NCBI GenBank assembly: GCA_028284145.1
Contig: JANQSH010000140.1
Coordinates: 1 to 64,000 of the forward strand
Length of the DNA stretch: 64,000 nt
Origin: Planctomycetaceae bacterium
GTDB taxonomy: Bacteria; Planctomycetota; Planctomycetia; Planctomycetales; Planctomycetaceae
Direction of reading: 5' to 3'
Shown: piece after piece, positions 47,576 through 56,933 of the stretch
How positions within the stretch are numbered: the stretch's first letter is position 1
Layout: every line of letters begins with the position of its first letter
The notes under the pieces: generated by a model
Told to the model about the DNA's origin: nothing
Databases searched by the model: none
The model's input: only the letters and a program-made list of their open reading frames with translations
Position numbers and translations under genes: made by a program

Positions 47576-48655
47576 ATGCAAAACTCTTCCGGAAATCTTC
47601 AACTGCTCCTGGCGATCGAATCGTCCTGTGATGAAACCGCAGCAGCCGTTATCGATTCCAACCAGAGTGTTCTCTCCAACGTTGTCGCTTCGCAGGCGGA
47701 ACTGCATGAGCGATTTGGAGGTGTGGTGCCGGAAATTGCATCCCGTGCGCACGTCCGCCGCATTCTCCCCACCATTGATGAAGCCTTGCGGCAGGCGGAT
47801 GTCAAACTCGATGATCTCTCTGCAATTGCTGTGGCGAATCATCCTGGTCTGGTCGGTTCCCTGCTGGTGGGGCTTACTGCTGCCAAGACGCTGGCGATGG
47901 TTCTCGATCTTCCGCTGGTGACGGTCAATCATATTGAAGGGCATCTTTATGCCTGTCAGATGGCTGCCGGTCGGCCGGTTTTTCCTGCGATCGGTTTGGT
48001 CGTCAGTGGCGGACACACGAATTTATACGACTGTCACGACTCGGCCAGCTTTGAATTGATCGGCTCCACAATTGATGATGCTGCTGGTGAAGCGTTCGAC
48101 AAGGTGGCCTGCCTGCTCGAACTGGGGTATCCCGGTGGTCCGGTGATTGAACAGGTGGCCAGATCGGGCAATTCAGAGGCGTACAATTTCCCTCGGGCTT
48201 TTCAGTATGACAATCGGCTTGACTTCAGCTTCAGTGGTCTCAAGACAGCGGTTCGATATCAGGTCTATGGCACGCCGGGAGGCGTTTCGCGCGAAAAGAA
48301 GGCGGTCGAAGAAGACCGTCCTTTGGAACTCTCGGATCGCGAACGGGCTGATGTCGCCGCATCCTTTCAGGCGGCGGTGGTGGAGATTCTGGTATACAAG
48401 GCGAAACAGGCATTGAGGCAGCGGAATCGTCATGCCCTTTGTATCGGAGGTGGAGTTGCAGCCAATTCCCTCTTAAGGGAACGTTTACAGGAGATGTGCG
48501 AAATGCAGGGGGTTGAACTGCATCTGGCGCCGCGTGAATTGTGTACCGACAACGCAGCGATGGCTGCGATTGCATGGGAGCATCTTGCGGCTGGCAAGGT
48601 GGCATCACTTGAAGTTGATGTCACTCCCGGACTTGTGCGGTTTTCCCGAAACTGA
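47576..48655 (+). CDS. tsaD: tRNA threonylcarbamoyladenosine transferase subunit TsaD
   Basis: This 359-residue ASKHA-fold protein adds the threonylcarbamoyl group to A37 of tRNAs reading ANN codons, with TsaB, TsaE and TsaC. Visible motifs are [13 protein letters not shown], the iron ligands HIEGHLYA, the nucleotide site [10 protein letters not shown], and [13 protein letters not shown] with TDNAAMAA at the end. The ATG at 47576 has GGAG nearby; a TTG at 47558 is the alternative. Partner genes are not in the window. Confidence 0.95.
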   Translation: MQNSSGNLQLLLAIESSCDETAAAVIDSNQSVLSNVVASQAELHERFGGVVPEIASRAHVRRILPTIDEALRQADVKLDDLSAIAVANHPGLVGSLLVGLTAAKTLAMVLDLPLVTVNHIEGHLYACQMAAGRPVFPAIGLVVSGGHTNLYDCHDSASFELIGSTIDDAAGEAFDKVACLLELGYPGGPVIEQVARSGNSEAYNFPRAFQYDNRLDFSFSGLKTAVRYQVYGTPGGVSREKKAVEEDRPLELSDRERADVAASFQAAVVEILVYKAKQALRQRNRHALCIGGGVAANSLLRERLQEMCEMQGVELHLAPRELCTDNAAMAAIAWEHLAAGKVASLEVDVTPGLVRFSRN

Positions 48656-48758
48656 TCGCCAGCAATTGGCCTTGGTCAACCGGGAAAGCCGGGGTAGAAT
48701 TTCCCCCTCATTCCTCCCGATCTCTACCCGTGTGACTTCCTTCTGTATTTGAACCGAT

Positions 48759-50045
48759 ATGAAACTGGCCTACCTCGATTGTTCCATGGGAATCAGTGGC
48801 GACATGACCCTCGCTGCGCTGATCGATGCTGGAATCGATGAGGAGACAATTCGTTCGGCGATTGATTCTCTTAATCTGCCGGGAGTCGAACTCAAGACAC
48901 AGGTTGTCGTCAAGGGAGGTTTTCGTGCGACTTACGTCAAAGTCAAACATCCGGAACAACATGCCCATCGTCATCTTTCTGATATCCACCGAATTATTGA
49001 AGGGTCGAAAGTTTTAACTGATTCACAACAGAGTCTGGCACTTAAAATCTTCACGGAAATTGCGACGGCAGAGGCGAAGGTTCACGATTCGACGATTGAG
49101 AAAGTTCACTTTCACGAAGTTGGTGCGATCGATTCGATTGTCGACATCGTCGGCGCAGCAGTTGCGTTCGATTTGCTGGGAGCCAATCGTATCATTTGCA
49201 GCGAGATTCCGACTGGTCGGGGCCAGATTAAGATCGATCATGGCATCTGTACGGTGCCCGCACCGGGAACAACCGAAATCCTCAAGGGCATCCCATTGGT
49301 TGATGTACCGGTCGAGGCCGAGTTGACGACACCAACCGGAGCGGCAATCGTCAAATCAGTCGTCGATGAATTCGGCAATCTCCCCGCGATGACAATCGAA
49401 TCAATTGGTTACGGAGCCGGGACCAGAGATTTTCCCTCACGTGCCAACCTGTTGCGGATATTCGTGGGCGAAGCGGTCGGCGGTGCCGCAGTTGAGACTG
49501 TTACCTTACTGGAAACCAATCTCGATGATGTTTCACCGGAGGTTATCGGTTACGCAAGAGAACAACTGTTCGCAGCCGGAGCGTTGGATGTCTGGGTGAC
49601 GCCGATCCAGATGAAGAAGGACCGACCGGGCGTTCTGCTGTCGGTATTGTCACTTCCGAAAGATGTCGGAGACCTGGAAAGCATTCTGTTTTCCGAAACG
49701 GGGACATTGGGTGTGCGTCAAACATCCGTCATCAGGTCGATTTGTCAGCGGTCTGAGTACGAAGTTGAAACCAGATACGGTACGGTGACTGGTAAGATTG
49801 GTTGGCGGGAAGGTGAATTGCCCGTCTTCACGCCGGAATATGAGTCGTGCGCACGAATTGCGAGAGAAGCCAATGTGCCATTGCGGGACATCTGTCGGGC
49901 AGCGTTGTCCCAGCAGATTGACGGGTCTGTGATCGGTGAGTTGCAGGCTGAGATGCGCGCCAGTTCCCAATCTGCACGACGTCAGAAGGCGGATACGGCC
50001 CACGCTGAGAAAACCCTGCACGACCACGACCATGACCACGGATGA
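48759..50045 (+). CDS. larC: LarC-type nickel-pincer cofactor biosynthesis protein
   Basis: The 428-residue protein matches LarC, the nickel insertase that makes the NPN pincer cofactor: LDCSMGISGDMTLAALIDAG, VHFHEVGAIDSIVDIVG, GHGI-like DHGICTVPAPGTTE, and ETNLDDVSPEVIGY in the C-terminal domain. Here both halves are one frame, whereas L. plantarum uses a frameshift. A His/Asp tail (HDHDHDHG) may bind nickel. LarA, LarB and LarE genes are not in the window. Confidence 0.92.
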   Translation: MKLAYLDCSMGISGDMTLAALIDAGIDEETIRSAIDSLNLPGVELKTQVVVKGGFRATYVKVKHPEQHAHRHLSDIHRIIEGSKVLTDSQQSLALKIFTEIATAEAKVHDSTIEKVHFHEVGAIDSIVDIVGAAVAFDLLGANRIICSEIPTGRGQIKIDHGICTVPAPGTTEILKGIPLVDVPVEAELTTPTGAAIVKSVVDEFGNLPAMTIESIGYGAGTRDFPSRANLLRIFVGEAVGGAAVETVTLLETNLDDVSPEVIGYAREQLFAAGALDVWVTPIQMKKDRPGVLLSVLSLPKDVGDLESILFSETGTLGVRQTSVIRSICQRSEYEVETRYGTVTGKIGWREGELPVFTPEYESCARIAREANVPLRDICRAALSQQIDGSVIGELQAEMRASSQSARRQKADTAHAEKTLHDHDHDHG

Positions 50046-50068
50046 GCTGACCAGAAAGGGAATTCACA

Positions 50069-50581
50069 ATGATGTTGCTCGCATCCCTGTTCGATGGCCC
50101 GACTATTCTCGTTTTTCTGGGAATGGCGTTGGTGACAACATTGCTGGTTCGCTCCTCGGCAAAGCGATCGATGAAGAGCCGCAGTCGCGATGTATTGGGA
50201 GAGGCACGTGAGGAGTTGACATTGCGGGATCAGGCTGCATCCAATCTCATTCAGAAAATGGAGGTTCGCCTGCACGACTATGGGCGTGAGATTGAAGGGA
50301 GGATGGAAGCTCGGCTTGATTTGCTGGATCAACTGATCATTGACGCCGATCGTGAGATCATCCGGCTGCAGACGGCTTTGGCGGAAACGTACAGGAAATC
50401 GTCGTCGACATCGGGTTCGCACGAACAATGCGATCTCTCCGCAGAACAGCATCAAATGCTTCATCATCTGGCCGATGCCGGTTACTCCGCTGGCGAAATC
50501 GCGAATCTGATTCAGGCTTCCGTAGCCGAAATCTCAGCGATGTTGAATTCGCGAGACAACAATTCCAACGCGGCGGCTTGA
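50069..50581 (+). CDS. Membrane-anchored coiled-coil protein with HTH-like C-terminus
   Basis: The 170 residues begin with a single hydrophobic anchor (about 2-25, with ILVFLGMALVTTLLV). A charged coiled coil follows (REELTLRDQAASNLIQKMEV, ADREIIRLQTALAETYR). A short three-helix end (LADAGYSAGEIANLIQASVAEI) reads like a helix-turn-helix. No family named. AAGGGA precedes the ATG, 23 bases after larC. Confidence 0.7.
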   Translation: MMLLASLFDGPTILVFLGMALVTTLLVRSSAKRSMKSRSRDVLGEAREELTLRDQAASNLIQKMEVRLHDYGREIEGRMEARLDLLDQLIIDADREIIRLQTALAETYRKSSSTSGSHEQCDLSAEQHQMLHHLADAGYSAGEIANLIQASVAEISAMLNSRDNNSNAAA

Positions 50582-50612
50582 CGTTATTCCTGCTCTGGAT
50601 TAACAACAGGGG

Positions 50613-51296
50613 ATGAAAATTTCCGTCATCATTCCCACGCTGAATGAAGCTGAGCAAATTACCAATGTGGTGCAGTCGACTCGCAACCTCGGTGATTGCG
50701 AGATCATCGTCGTCGATGGAGGAAGTGACGACGCGACTGTTATGCGTGCTTCTGAGGCTGACAGAGTGATTACGACATCAGCAGGGCGTGCGATTCAGCA
50801 GAACATGGGTGCACAGGCCAGTTCGGGCGATTTGTTGTTGTTTTTGCACGCCGACTGCCGCCTGCCGGCTGACGCTTTCGACTCGATTTGTCAAATACTT
50901 CGTGATGAATCCATCGTCGGGGGATGTTTTTCGCAGCAGATTGACCATCCTGGATGGCGATACCGCTGGATAGAATTTGGCAATGCCCTGCGCGTGCGAT
51001 GTCTCGAATGGGCGTATGGCGATCAGGCAATTTTCGTTCGTCGCGTTGTCTTTGAAGAGTTGGAAGGATTTCCCGATTTGCCTCTGATGGAAGACCTCTA
51101 TTTCATGAAACGGCTCAAACGAAAAGGACGCTTTCGACTGCTGGAAGATCGTCTTACGGTCTCAGCTCGGCGGTGGGAGAAATGCGGGATTTTCCGGCAG
51201 ACACTGCGCAATTGGAAACTCATTGTTCTGGCGCATTGCGGAGTCCCGATGCAAAAGCTGGCGAACCAGTATCGTCACGTCCGCGAATCAGATTGA
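50613..51296 (+). CDS. Family 2 glycosyltransferase (TIGR04283-like)
   Basis: This 227-residue GT-A enzyme has SVIIPTLNEAEQI at the start, EIIVVDGGSDDATV with the metal/nucleotide Asp pair, LLFLHADCRLP, and GDQAIFVRR plus PLMEDLYFMKRL in the acceptor half. The pattern is that of the TIGR04283 group. The group has been linked to arsenosugar synthesis, but its substrate here is unknown. Its last 22 bases overlap the convergent RFAP synthase-like gene. Confidence 0.85.
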   Translation: MKISVIIPTLNEAEQITNVVQSTRNLGDCEIIVVDGGSDDATVMRASEADRVITTSAGRAIQQNMGAQASSGDLLLFLHADCRLPADAFDSICQILRDESIVGGCFSQQIDHPGWRYRWIEFGNALRVRCLEWAYGDQAIFVRRVVFEELEGFPDLPLMEDLYFMKRLKRKGRFRLLEDRLTVSARRWEKCGIFRQTLRNWKLIVLAHCGVPMQKLANQYRHVRESD

Positions 51297-52282
51297 ATGA
51301 CTACCGCCCCGGTATTCATCGGTTCGGTGACGTGGAATTGCCAGTCATGCCAATTCGATTTGCCTTCGAGAATCTGCTGATAATGGACCGCTTCTGTTGT
51401 GCTTTGACAGATGGCGAAAACGGTTGGTCCCCACGACGACTGACCTACACCCTGCAGTCCGATTTTTCTCATCTGTTCGATGAGCCGCTCCGCTGCTGGT
51501 GAAGCAAACACGCCACCCTGTTCTGAGGCGAATCGTTGACCGACGGCACAGCCAAACTCGAACAACGATCTCGAAAACTCATCGAATGAATTTTTACGAA
51601 TTGACGGCCTCATTTCGTTCAGAAGCAGACTTCGCAAGCGGGAATCCTGTTCGGTTGGCAGGGGTGGCAGGCATTCAAATGCAGCTTTCTCCTGCTTTCC
51701 GGAAATACCCTGTAGAGCATTTCGCGTGGCCAGCAGAATCCGCCATTCTCTGGGAAACTCGAGACGATCCACAAGTTCTCCAACCTCGTCAGCACCCGCC
51801 TTGCCACCGTCAATCAGAAAACCACCCTGTTCAAAACCATGCACACCCAATGCGGACCGAAGCCCCCTTTCAACGCTCCTGGCAATCTCGATTGCCGAAC
51901 GATCGGTCGCGCCATGAAGCAATGCCAGCCCCTGCCCGACCGCCATACCGAGTTGCGTTCCCGAACCGAATCCCGCATGTGCAGGGATTTCGGACTCAAC
52001 GGAGATACGAACTTTTTCTTTCTCGGACCTGTTGCCAGTACTTTTCAGATACCGTTCAACAAAAGCCTGAATTCGCGTCCTCGCCTCTTTCGAAGCGCAA
52101 ATTGTGAATTCGGAGGCAGGTTCAAAAGTGACACGAAAACCTGGTTGCCGGATCATCAACCCCGCCCCGCCAAATTTGCGACCAGATTGGACATCGTATG
52201 ACAGCAGCCCGAAATGCAGTCGAGCGCCGGTGGTAATATGAATCGATGTGAAATCGGTAAGTGGGTTGCCTGCCAGGTTCAT
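51275..52282 (-). CDS. Beta-ribofuranosylaminobenzene 5'-phosphate synthase-like protein
   Basis: At 335 residues this GHMP-superfamily protein matches the synthase that joins PRPP and 4-aminobenzoate (or hydroxybenzoate), the first committed step to tetrahydromethanopterin. Motifs are TTGARLHFGLLSYDV, FGGAGLMI, PAHAGFGSGTQLGMAVGQGL, RSALGVHGFEQGGFLIDGG and GQSSWGPTVFA. In planctomycetes H4MPT serves C1 oxidation. Its ATG overlaps the preceding stop (ATGA), tying it to the DUF447 gene. Confidence 0.9.
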   Translation of the reverse strand: MNLAGNPLTDFTSIHITTGARLHFGLLSYDVQSGRKFGGAGLMIRQPGFRVTFEPASEFTICASKEARTRIQAFVERYLKSTGNRSEKEKVRISVESEIPAHAGFGSGTQLGMAVGQGLALLHGATDRSAIEIARSVERGLRSALGVHGFEQGGFLIDGGKAGADEVGELVDRLEFPREWRILLATRNALQGISGKQEKAAFECLPPLPTEQDSRLRSLLLNEMRPSIRKNSFDEFSRSLFEFGCAVGQRFASEQGGVFASPAAERLIEQMRKIGLQGVGQSSWGPTVFAICQSTTEAVHYQQILEGKSNWHDWQFHVTEPMNTGAVVIQSDSRT

Positions 52283-52845
52283 GATTCGGCATACCCCACA
52301 ATGTAGTCTTCAAGCAGTTGAAAGGCGGACTGGCTGGTCTCGTCGGCCGTCTTGTCGACGATGACTTTCAAGTGTGACATCTGACGATCGACATCGGATG
52401 ATTCCAGAATGTGCAAACGTGTCGCCAGAATTGCCGCTTCGATCACGGCATGACGCGCCCGATGAAATCCGACAAAATCCCTCAATCGCTCAGAGTGAAC
52501 GACCCTCGCTTCAATCTCCGTCCGAATCTCCGTTTCGCCAATGGATTCGACAACAAATTCATACCAGCGACAGGCATCGGCGATCACGTTGCCATCAATT
52601 TTTTTTGCCGCGAACATCGGCGGTTGTGCTTTCAACTGCGAGATTGCAGCTTGTGCGATCAGTAGCACATCATCAGTAATGTGAAAGACGCCCTGTTGCG
52701 ACCGCTTCAGGTTTTGAAACGTGGTTGATGTCTGAAAGGGACGCAAGAGCAAACGCTCCATCGATGCATCGACGATTGGACCCATCGGGGCTACATTGAC
52801 GTTTCCGAATTCGTCGAGAGTCGTTACGACTCCTTCGAGAATCAT
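52279..52845 (-). CDS. DUF447-family protein linked to H4MPT
   Basis: This protein of about 188 residues belongs to the DUF447 flavin-reductase-like family by TTLDEFGNVNVAPMGPIV near the start, FHITDD, and the C-terminal FHRARHAVIEAAILATRLHI helix. DUF447 genes recur next to H4MPT genes; the role is not known. The ATG at 52845 has AGG at suitable distance; a GTG lies 9 bases earlier. It overlaps the RFAP synthase gene by four bases. Confidence 0.82.
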   Translation of the reverse strand: MILEGVVTTLDEFGNVNVAPMGPIVDASMERLLLRPFQTSTTFQNLKRSQQGVFHITDDVLLIAQAAISQLKAQPPMFAAKKIDGNVIADACRWYEFVVESIGETEIRTEIEARVVHSERLRDFVGFHRARHAVIEAAILATRLHILESSDVDRQMSHLKVIVDKTADETSQSAFQLLEDYIVGYAES

Positions 52846-53106
52846 GCCTGCCACCTGATGAGGTCAAATCGGGAACCACCATCAGCACAATGGAAACGCG
52901 GACGTCATCCGTACGTCTGACCGATGTTGCGCCGTTGGTCCATCTGCATTGAACTGCCCGGAGGAACATCCACCAGGCGGAATCGTTTCAAGATAGGCGA
53001 GTTGACGTGCAGACGCAAATCCGCAGGGAATCGAAACTCTGTACAGGCTCTGATCGTGGCGTTGGCGGGTTGCCAGGAATGTTGTCAGGATGCGACATCC
53101 GGGGCT

Positions 53107-53209
53107 GGAGGAGTTTCCCTTCTGGTGTGACGCCACCGGCTCGTGAGAGGACTATATTTGCAGGCCTGACAGCGGCCATTGGGCCACAGGAGAGCGTGAC
53201 GCGCTCTAG
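53107..53209 (-). repeat. Dispersed repeat R1, copy 11
   Basis: Minus-oriented copy whose left edge TAGAGC supplies the TAG stop codon of bamA at 53206-53208. It is diverged (GCGCGTCACGCTCTCC; GAGCCGGTGGCGTCACACC). The adjacent 52846-53106 shows no gene. Confidence 0.85.
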
Positions 53210-56055
53210 CGATTCACGCCCACATAGAAGCTGAAGACGCGGGTGTCGTCGGAATCTTCCCTGACGACCGGAATACCCCAGTCAAACGCCAGTGGCACAG
53301 GTCCCAAAGCGGGAATCGTCAAACGGATACCGGCTCCGACGGAGACGCGAATGTCTTCAAACCCAGGATCAGGTTCGACGGTACCAAAGTCAGAAAAGAC
53401 GACCATCTGCAGCATTTCGTTGGCGGTGACTGGCAGTTTGTATTCCACCGTGCCGATCCCCATCCAGTTGCCACCGATGTTGACATCACCCACCCGTGGG
53501 CCAATACCCCGGAAGGCAAAGCCACGAAACGTCTGATAGCCACCCGCGTAGAAGCGTTCAAAGATCGGCGTGTCATCGCCGGTCCAGCCAAGTTGACCAC
53601 CCACCGTCAGAACATGTTTTCCACGACCGTCTGCCCGGGAGTAGGTAGTGAAATACTGGCGGTATTCGCCATCAAACCGTGGGTAGTCGAAGTCGCCGAA
53701 GGCTTGCTCATAACCAACTCGGGCAAAGTGCCCTTCCGATGGCAGGAAAGCAGAATCGCGTGTGTCGTGTGTCAAGCTGACGCGAAAAGTGGTCAGCAGA
53801 TTCGTCCCCAAAACGGCCGCCAGGTCTGCGGGAGTTGGTGTTTCTGGATTTTTGATCTCGACTTCTTCAATACGAAATGCACCACTGATCGAAAGCTCTC
53901 GGGTGAGGAGCCTTCCGAGTGTGATCCGGCCACCGACACGGTCTTCATCCCAGTCCGGCATGAAACGTTCGTAGTAAAACCCGCTGACACCAAGACTGTA
54001 ATTGGTGTTCAGGAAGAATGGGTCGGACCAGCTGATGGCATATCGACTGACGATATCACCGGGAACGGCTTCCAATCGGAAACGCTGTCCGCCACCACGC
54101 CACGCTGTGCCATTGAAGAGATCGTTAATACTTGTCGGTGGTCGAAAGATGTCAAAGTTCGATTCATCGAGAACAATCTGCCCGATAACGCCAGCATCGC
54201 TGTTCACGCCAACGCCGAACATAAATCGACCAGTCCGCGCTTCGTTAAGGTAGTAATCGAGGTCGACCTGTCCCGGAGGCGCGATCAACGCTTGTTGAAA
54301 AGGATCGGGTGCGACCGGATTTTCCAATAACGGGTCATAGGGGCGATGCAGACCATCCTGTGCCGAATAGGTTGCCGGTCCTGCGGTCGGTGTCACTGCC
54401 GGGTCTTTGATGGTCGAAGTTGTCAGCGGTTGAATGTTGTTCTGCTGGCTGGTGGATGAACCATGTGCGTATTGCGAACTGGCTTGTATGGGGGTTGTCG
54501 GCGTGTGGCCATAATAGGTTGGTCGACCGGGTTTGTCTGGGTTGTAGGGAGTGTACTTTGCGTCGGGACTTTGACCACGCGTCGCTTCATCGGTCGAAGA
54601 GACGGTCCGCTCTTTCGATTGGACGCGCGAGATGTTGACGGTCGGTTCTTTGCCCGGTTCCCGTTCAAACAACTGTGTCCCTGCCAATCGTGTGCGGCTG
54701 CGATCAATCAACTTTGGATTGGCCAGATCACCCGGGCGCGTGAGAATGTAGTTCAGCGGGACAGCCCGTTTCGTCCGGGAATCACCATGAATGTGGATAT
54801 TGACGCGGCGAATTGTGTAAGGCCGGTCTTCCTCAATTTCATATTGCAGGTTGGCAACGCCAGGGCGATTCAGAAACCGGGGAATCGCGTTGACTGAGGC
54901 AAACATGTGACCCCGCTCGCCATACATTGTGCGCATGGCTTCGAGGTCTTTGTTAAGATCGGCCTGATTGAAAAACTCCCCGGCTTTCAGGTTCAAATCG
55001 CCGGCCAGTTGCTCGCGCGTCAGCACGTTGTTTCCGTTGATAACAACTTGTCCAACCTTGAAACGACGGCCCTCTTTGATGTTGTAATGGACGAAGGCGC
55101 TGTCGCGGTCATCCGAGAATTTGACGTCGTAGTCGATCTTGACATCAAAGAATCCGAGCGAATGGTAGTAGTCAGTCAGCGATGCGACATCAGCAGGAAT
55201 CGCCGCGGGATCATACTTGCCTCCGAAGACGCGAACCCAGGCAGGCTTGGAGTTGAGTTTGGTCTTCAGAACGGCTGATGAGAAGAACTCATTACCTTCA
55301 AACTTCACACCCTGGATTTTGACCTTGGGGCCTTCGGAAATCTGAAAAATGACTTCGCGATCTGTTTTCCTGTCACCTTTCAGGAGTTCCACTTTGGCGA
55401 AAGTGTGGCCCTTCTCTTTGATGTAACGTTCAATTCGTCGAGCAGATTCCTTGTTCGCGCTGACATCAAACGGGCTGCCGATCTTCAGGCCGGTGATCGG
55501 TGCGATATGCTTCTTTTTGATTTTCACCAGACCACGGTATTCGACTTTGCGGACGATCGGACGTTCCAGCACTTTGAAAATCAGCACCTTGCCCAGCTTC
55601 TTGTTCACATCATTGGTGGCCGATTGACCGGGAAGTTCAACATGGCGGACGATCGGTTCCACACTGTAGAACCAGCGTGTGTCATATAGCGCGCGGACAT
55701 CGGCGCGGACCTGTTTTTCCGACATGGTGCGACCGGGACGAGTCTGGATGTGCCGGGCAATTGCCGAAGCAGGAATGGTCGTATTGCCTTCCACTCGCAC
55801 ATCGACCAGTCTTTCAGAACTGCCGCGTGGAGCTTGCAGCGTCGGATTGGCCGGTGCCAGTTGTGGCTGCTGAGCCTGTAGTGGGCCAGAGTCAAGTACG
55901 AGCACTGCACCCAGAAGCGCTGCCAGAACGAGGAGTGTTCGTACCGGCCATTTGAAGTTGGCCGTATTCTCACCCGCTGTCTGAAGTTCACCGTTTCGCG
56001 CGGGCGCAAAACGGGACGTCAGCCTTGCCAGGGTGTCTTCCGTGACACCGATCAT
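53206..56055 (-). CDS. bamA: Outer membrane protein assembly factor BamA
   Basis: The 949-residue protein starts at ATG 56055; the frame is open 47 codons further without export features. A hydrophobic export signal (about 36-65, with TLLVLAALLGAVLVLDSGP) is followed by five POTRA-like domains (VRVEGNTTIPASAI; VEYRGLVKIKKKHI; VKFEGNEFFSSAVL; VVINGNNVLTREQL; VNIHIHGDSRTKR). A Thr/Pro/Gln-rich insert of about 100 residues and the barrel come next (RFMFGVGVNSDAG, FYAGGYQTFRGFAFRGIGPR). The end, FYVGVNR, lacks the usual aromatic last residue. The stop codon lies in R1 copy 11. Confidence 0.93.
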   Translation of the reverse strand: MIGVTEDTLARLTSRFAPARNGELQTAGENTANFKWPVRTLLVLAALLGAVLVLDSGPLQAQQPQLAPANPTLQAPRGSSERLVDVRVEGNTTIPASAIARHIQTRPGRTMSEKQVRADVRALYDTRWFYSVEPIVRHVELPGQSATNDVNKKLGKVLIFKVLERPIVRKVEYRGLVKIKKKHIAPITGLKIGSPFDVSANKESARRIERYIKEKGHTFAKVELLKGDRKTDREVIFQISEGPKVKIQGVKFEGNEFFSSAVLKTKLNSKPAWVRVFGGKYDPAAIPADVASLTDYYHSLGFFDVKIDYDVKFSDDRDSAFVHYNIKEGRRFKVGQVVINGNNVLTREQLAGDLNLKAGEFFNQADLNKDLEAMRTMYGERGHMFASVNAIPRFLNRPGVANLQYEIEEDRPYTIRRVNIHIHGDSRTKRAVPLNYILTRPGDLANPKLIDRSRTRLAGTQLFEREPGKEPTVNISRVQSKERTVSSTDEATRGQSPDAKYTPYNPDKPGRPTYYGHTPTTPIQASSQYAHGSSTSQQNNIQPLTTSTIKDPAVTPTAGPATYSAQDGLHRPYDPLLENPVAPDPFQQALIAPPGQVDLDYYLNEARTGRFMFGVGVNSDAGVIGQIVLDESNFDIFRPPTSINDLFNGTAWRGGGQRFRLEAVPGDIVSRYAISWSDPFFLNTNYSLGVSGFYYERFMPDWDEDRVGGRITLGRLLTRELSISGAFRIEEVEIKNPETPTPADLAAVLGTNLLTTFRVSLTHDTRDSAFLPSEGHFARVGYEQAFGDFDYPRFDGEYRQYFTTYSRADGRGKHVLTVGGQLGWTGDDTPIFERFYAGGYQTFRGFAFRGIGPRVGDVNIGGNWMGIGTVEYKLPVTANEMLQMVVFSDFGTVEPDPGFEDIRVSVGAGIRLTIPALGPVPLAFDWGIPVVREDSDDTRVFSFYVGVNR

Positions 56056-56283
56056 TATGGGAACTTTCTGCTGGGGTTTCCTGCAGCGCAAATCGTTCGC
56101 GCCAAGAGTGAGTCGGTTGTGAATCGAGTTGAGTGTTGGCCTGGGGTCGAGAATGGGTTCAGAAATCGAGATCTGCGCCCGATGGGGGTTTTTCAAGGAG
56201 AGAATGGCGGGTACTGATAGTCAAATCACCTTTTTCGGGCAAGATGAAAACGTTCAGAACTCCATTCCTGCTTACAAGGACCA

Positions 56284-56386
56284 GTGGACCATCAAGACGA
56301 AAAGTTGGGTTTGATAAAGTTACAAGGAGCGACAAAGGAGTGGGTTATGTTAATCGGTATCTCAAAACAAAGCTTTGACAAGGTAC
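56284..56386 (+). repeat. Dispersed repeat R2, copy c
   Basis: Starts GTGGACCATCAAGACGAAAA, continues GATAAAGTTACAAGGAGCGA and GTGGGTTATGTTAATC, and ends AAGCTTTGACAAGGTACC. It lies 211 bases before R1 copy 12; the rest of 56056-56933 shows no gene. Confidence 0.7.
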
Positions 56387-56596
56387 CAGGTGAACAAATT
56401 CATTTTCTGGTCCCATCCATCAAATTCCTTGTGGAACAGGACAAATGGATAATGGAGGGTGCGGGTGAGTGTGAAAACAGGAAAAATGGTTTAATCGGGT
56501 GGGTCGATCCGGTTCGCCCGATTGAAAGGATTCTGCGTCTATTATCGGGAGAATAGGATTTCGTCCATGAGGCGGATTTTGTGAAATCGAATCTCG

Positions 56597-56700
56597 TAGA
56601 GCGCATTACGCTCTTCTGTGCCGTGATGGGCGTCGTTTGGCCTGCAAACACAGGCTCTCATGAACCAGAGACGCCACACCAGATGGTAAACTACTCGTAG
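56597..56700 (+). repeat. Dispersed repeat R1, copy 12
   Basis: Starts TAGAGCGCATTACGCTCTTC, has the full centre (TTTGGCCTGCAAACACAGGC) and ends GGTAAACTACTCGTAG. A good reference copy for the GAGACG / CACACCAGA subfamily. Confidence 0.92.
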
Positions 56701-56933
56701 ACACAAAACTCTGGTCCATTTCAATTCAATGAGTTGGTCGTCTGCCTTGCTCTGCCCCGGAACAAACTCCCGGGCTGGTTCAGGTCAATCTTCCGGTTGT
56801 TTGGATCGTGATCGATGTGAAAAAGGATCGCATTTGTTAACATTCCAGAAGATTAGACTGGCAAGTCCTTCAGGATGGAAAGATGGATTCGTCACGCGCG
56901 ACGACGCTCGATTGAGAACACAGGATGAGTTTC

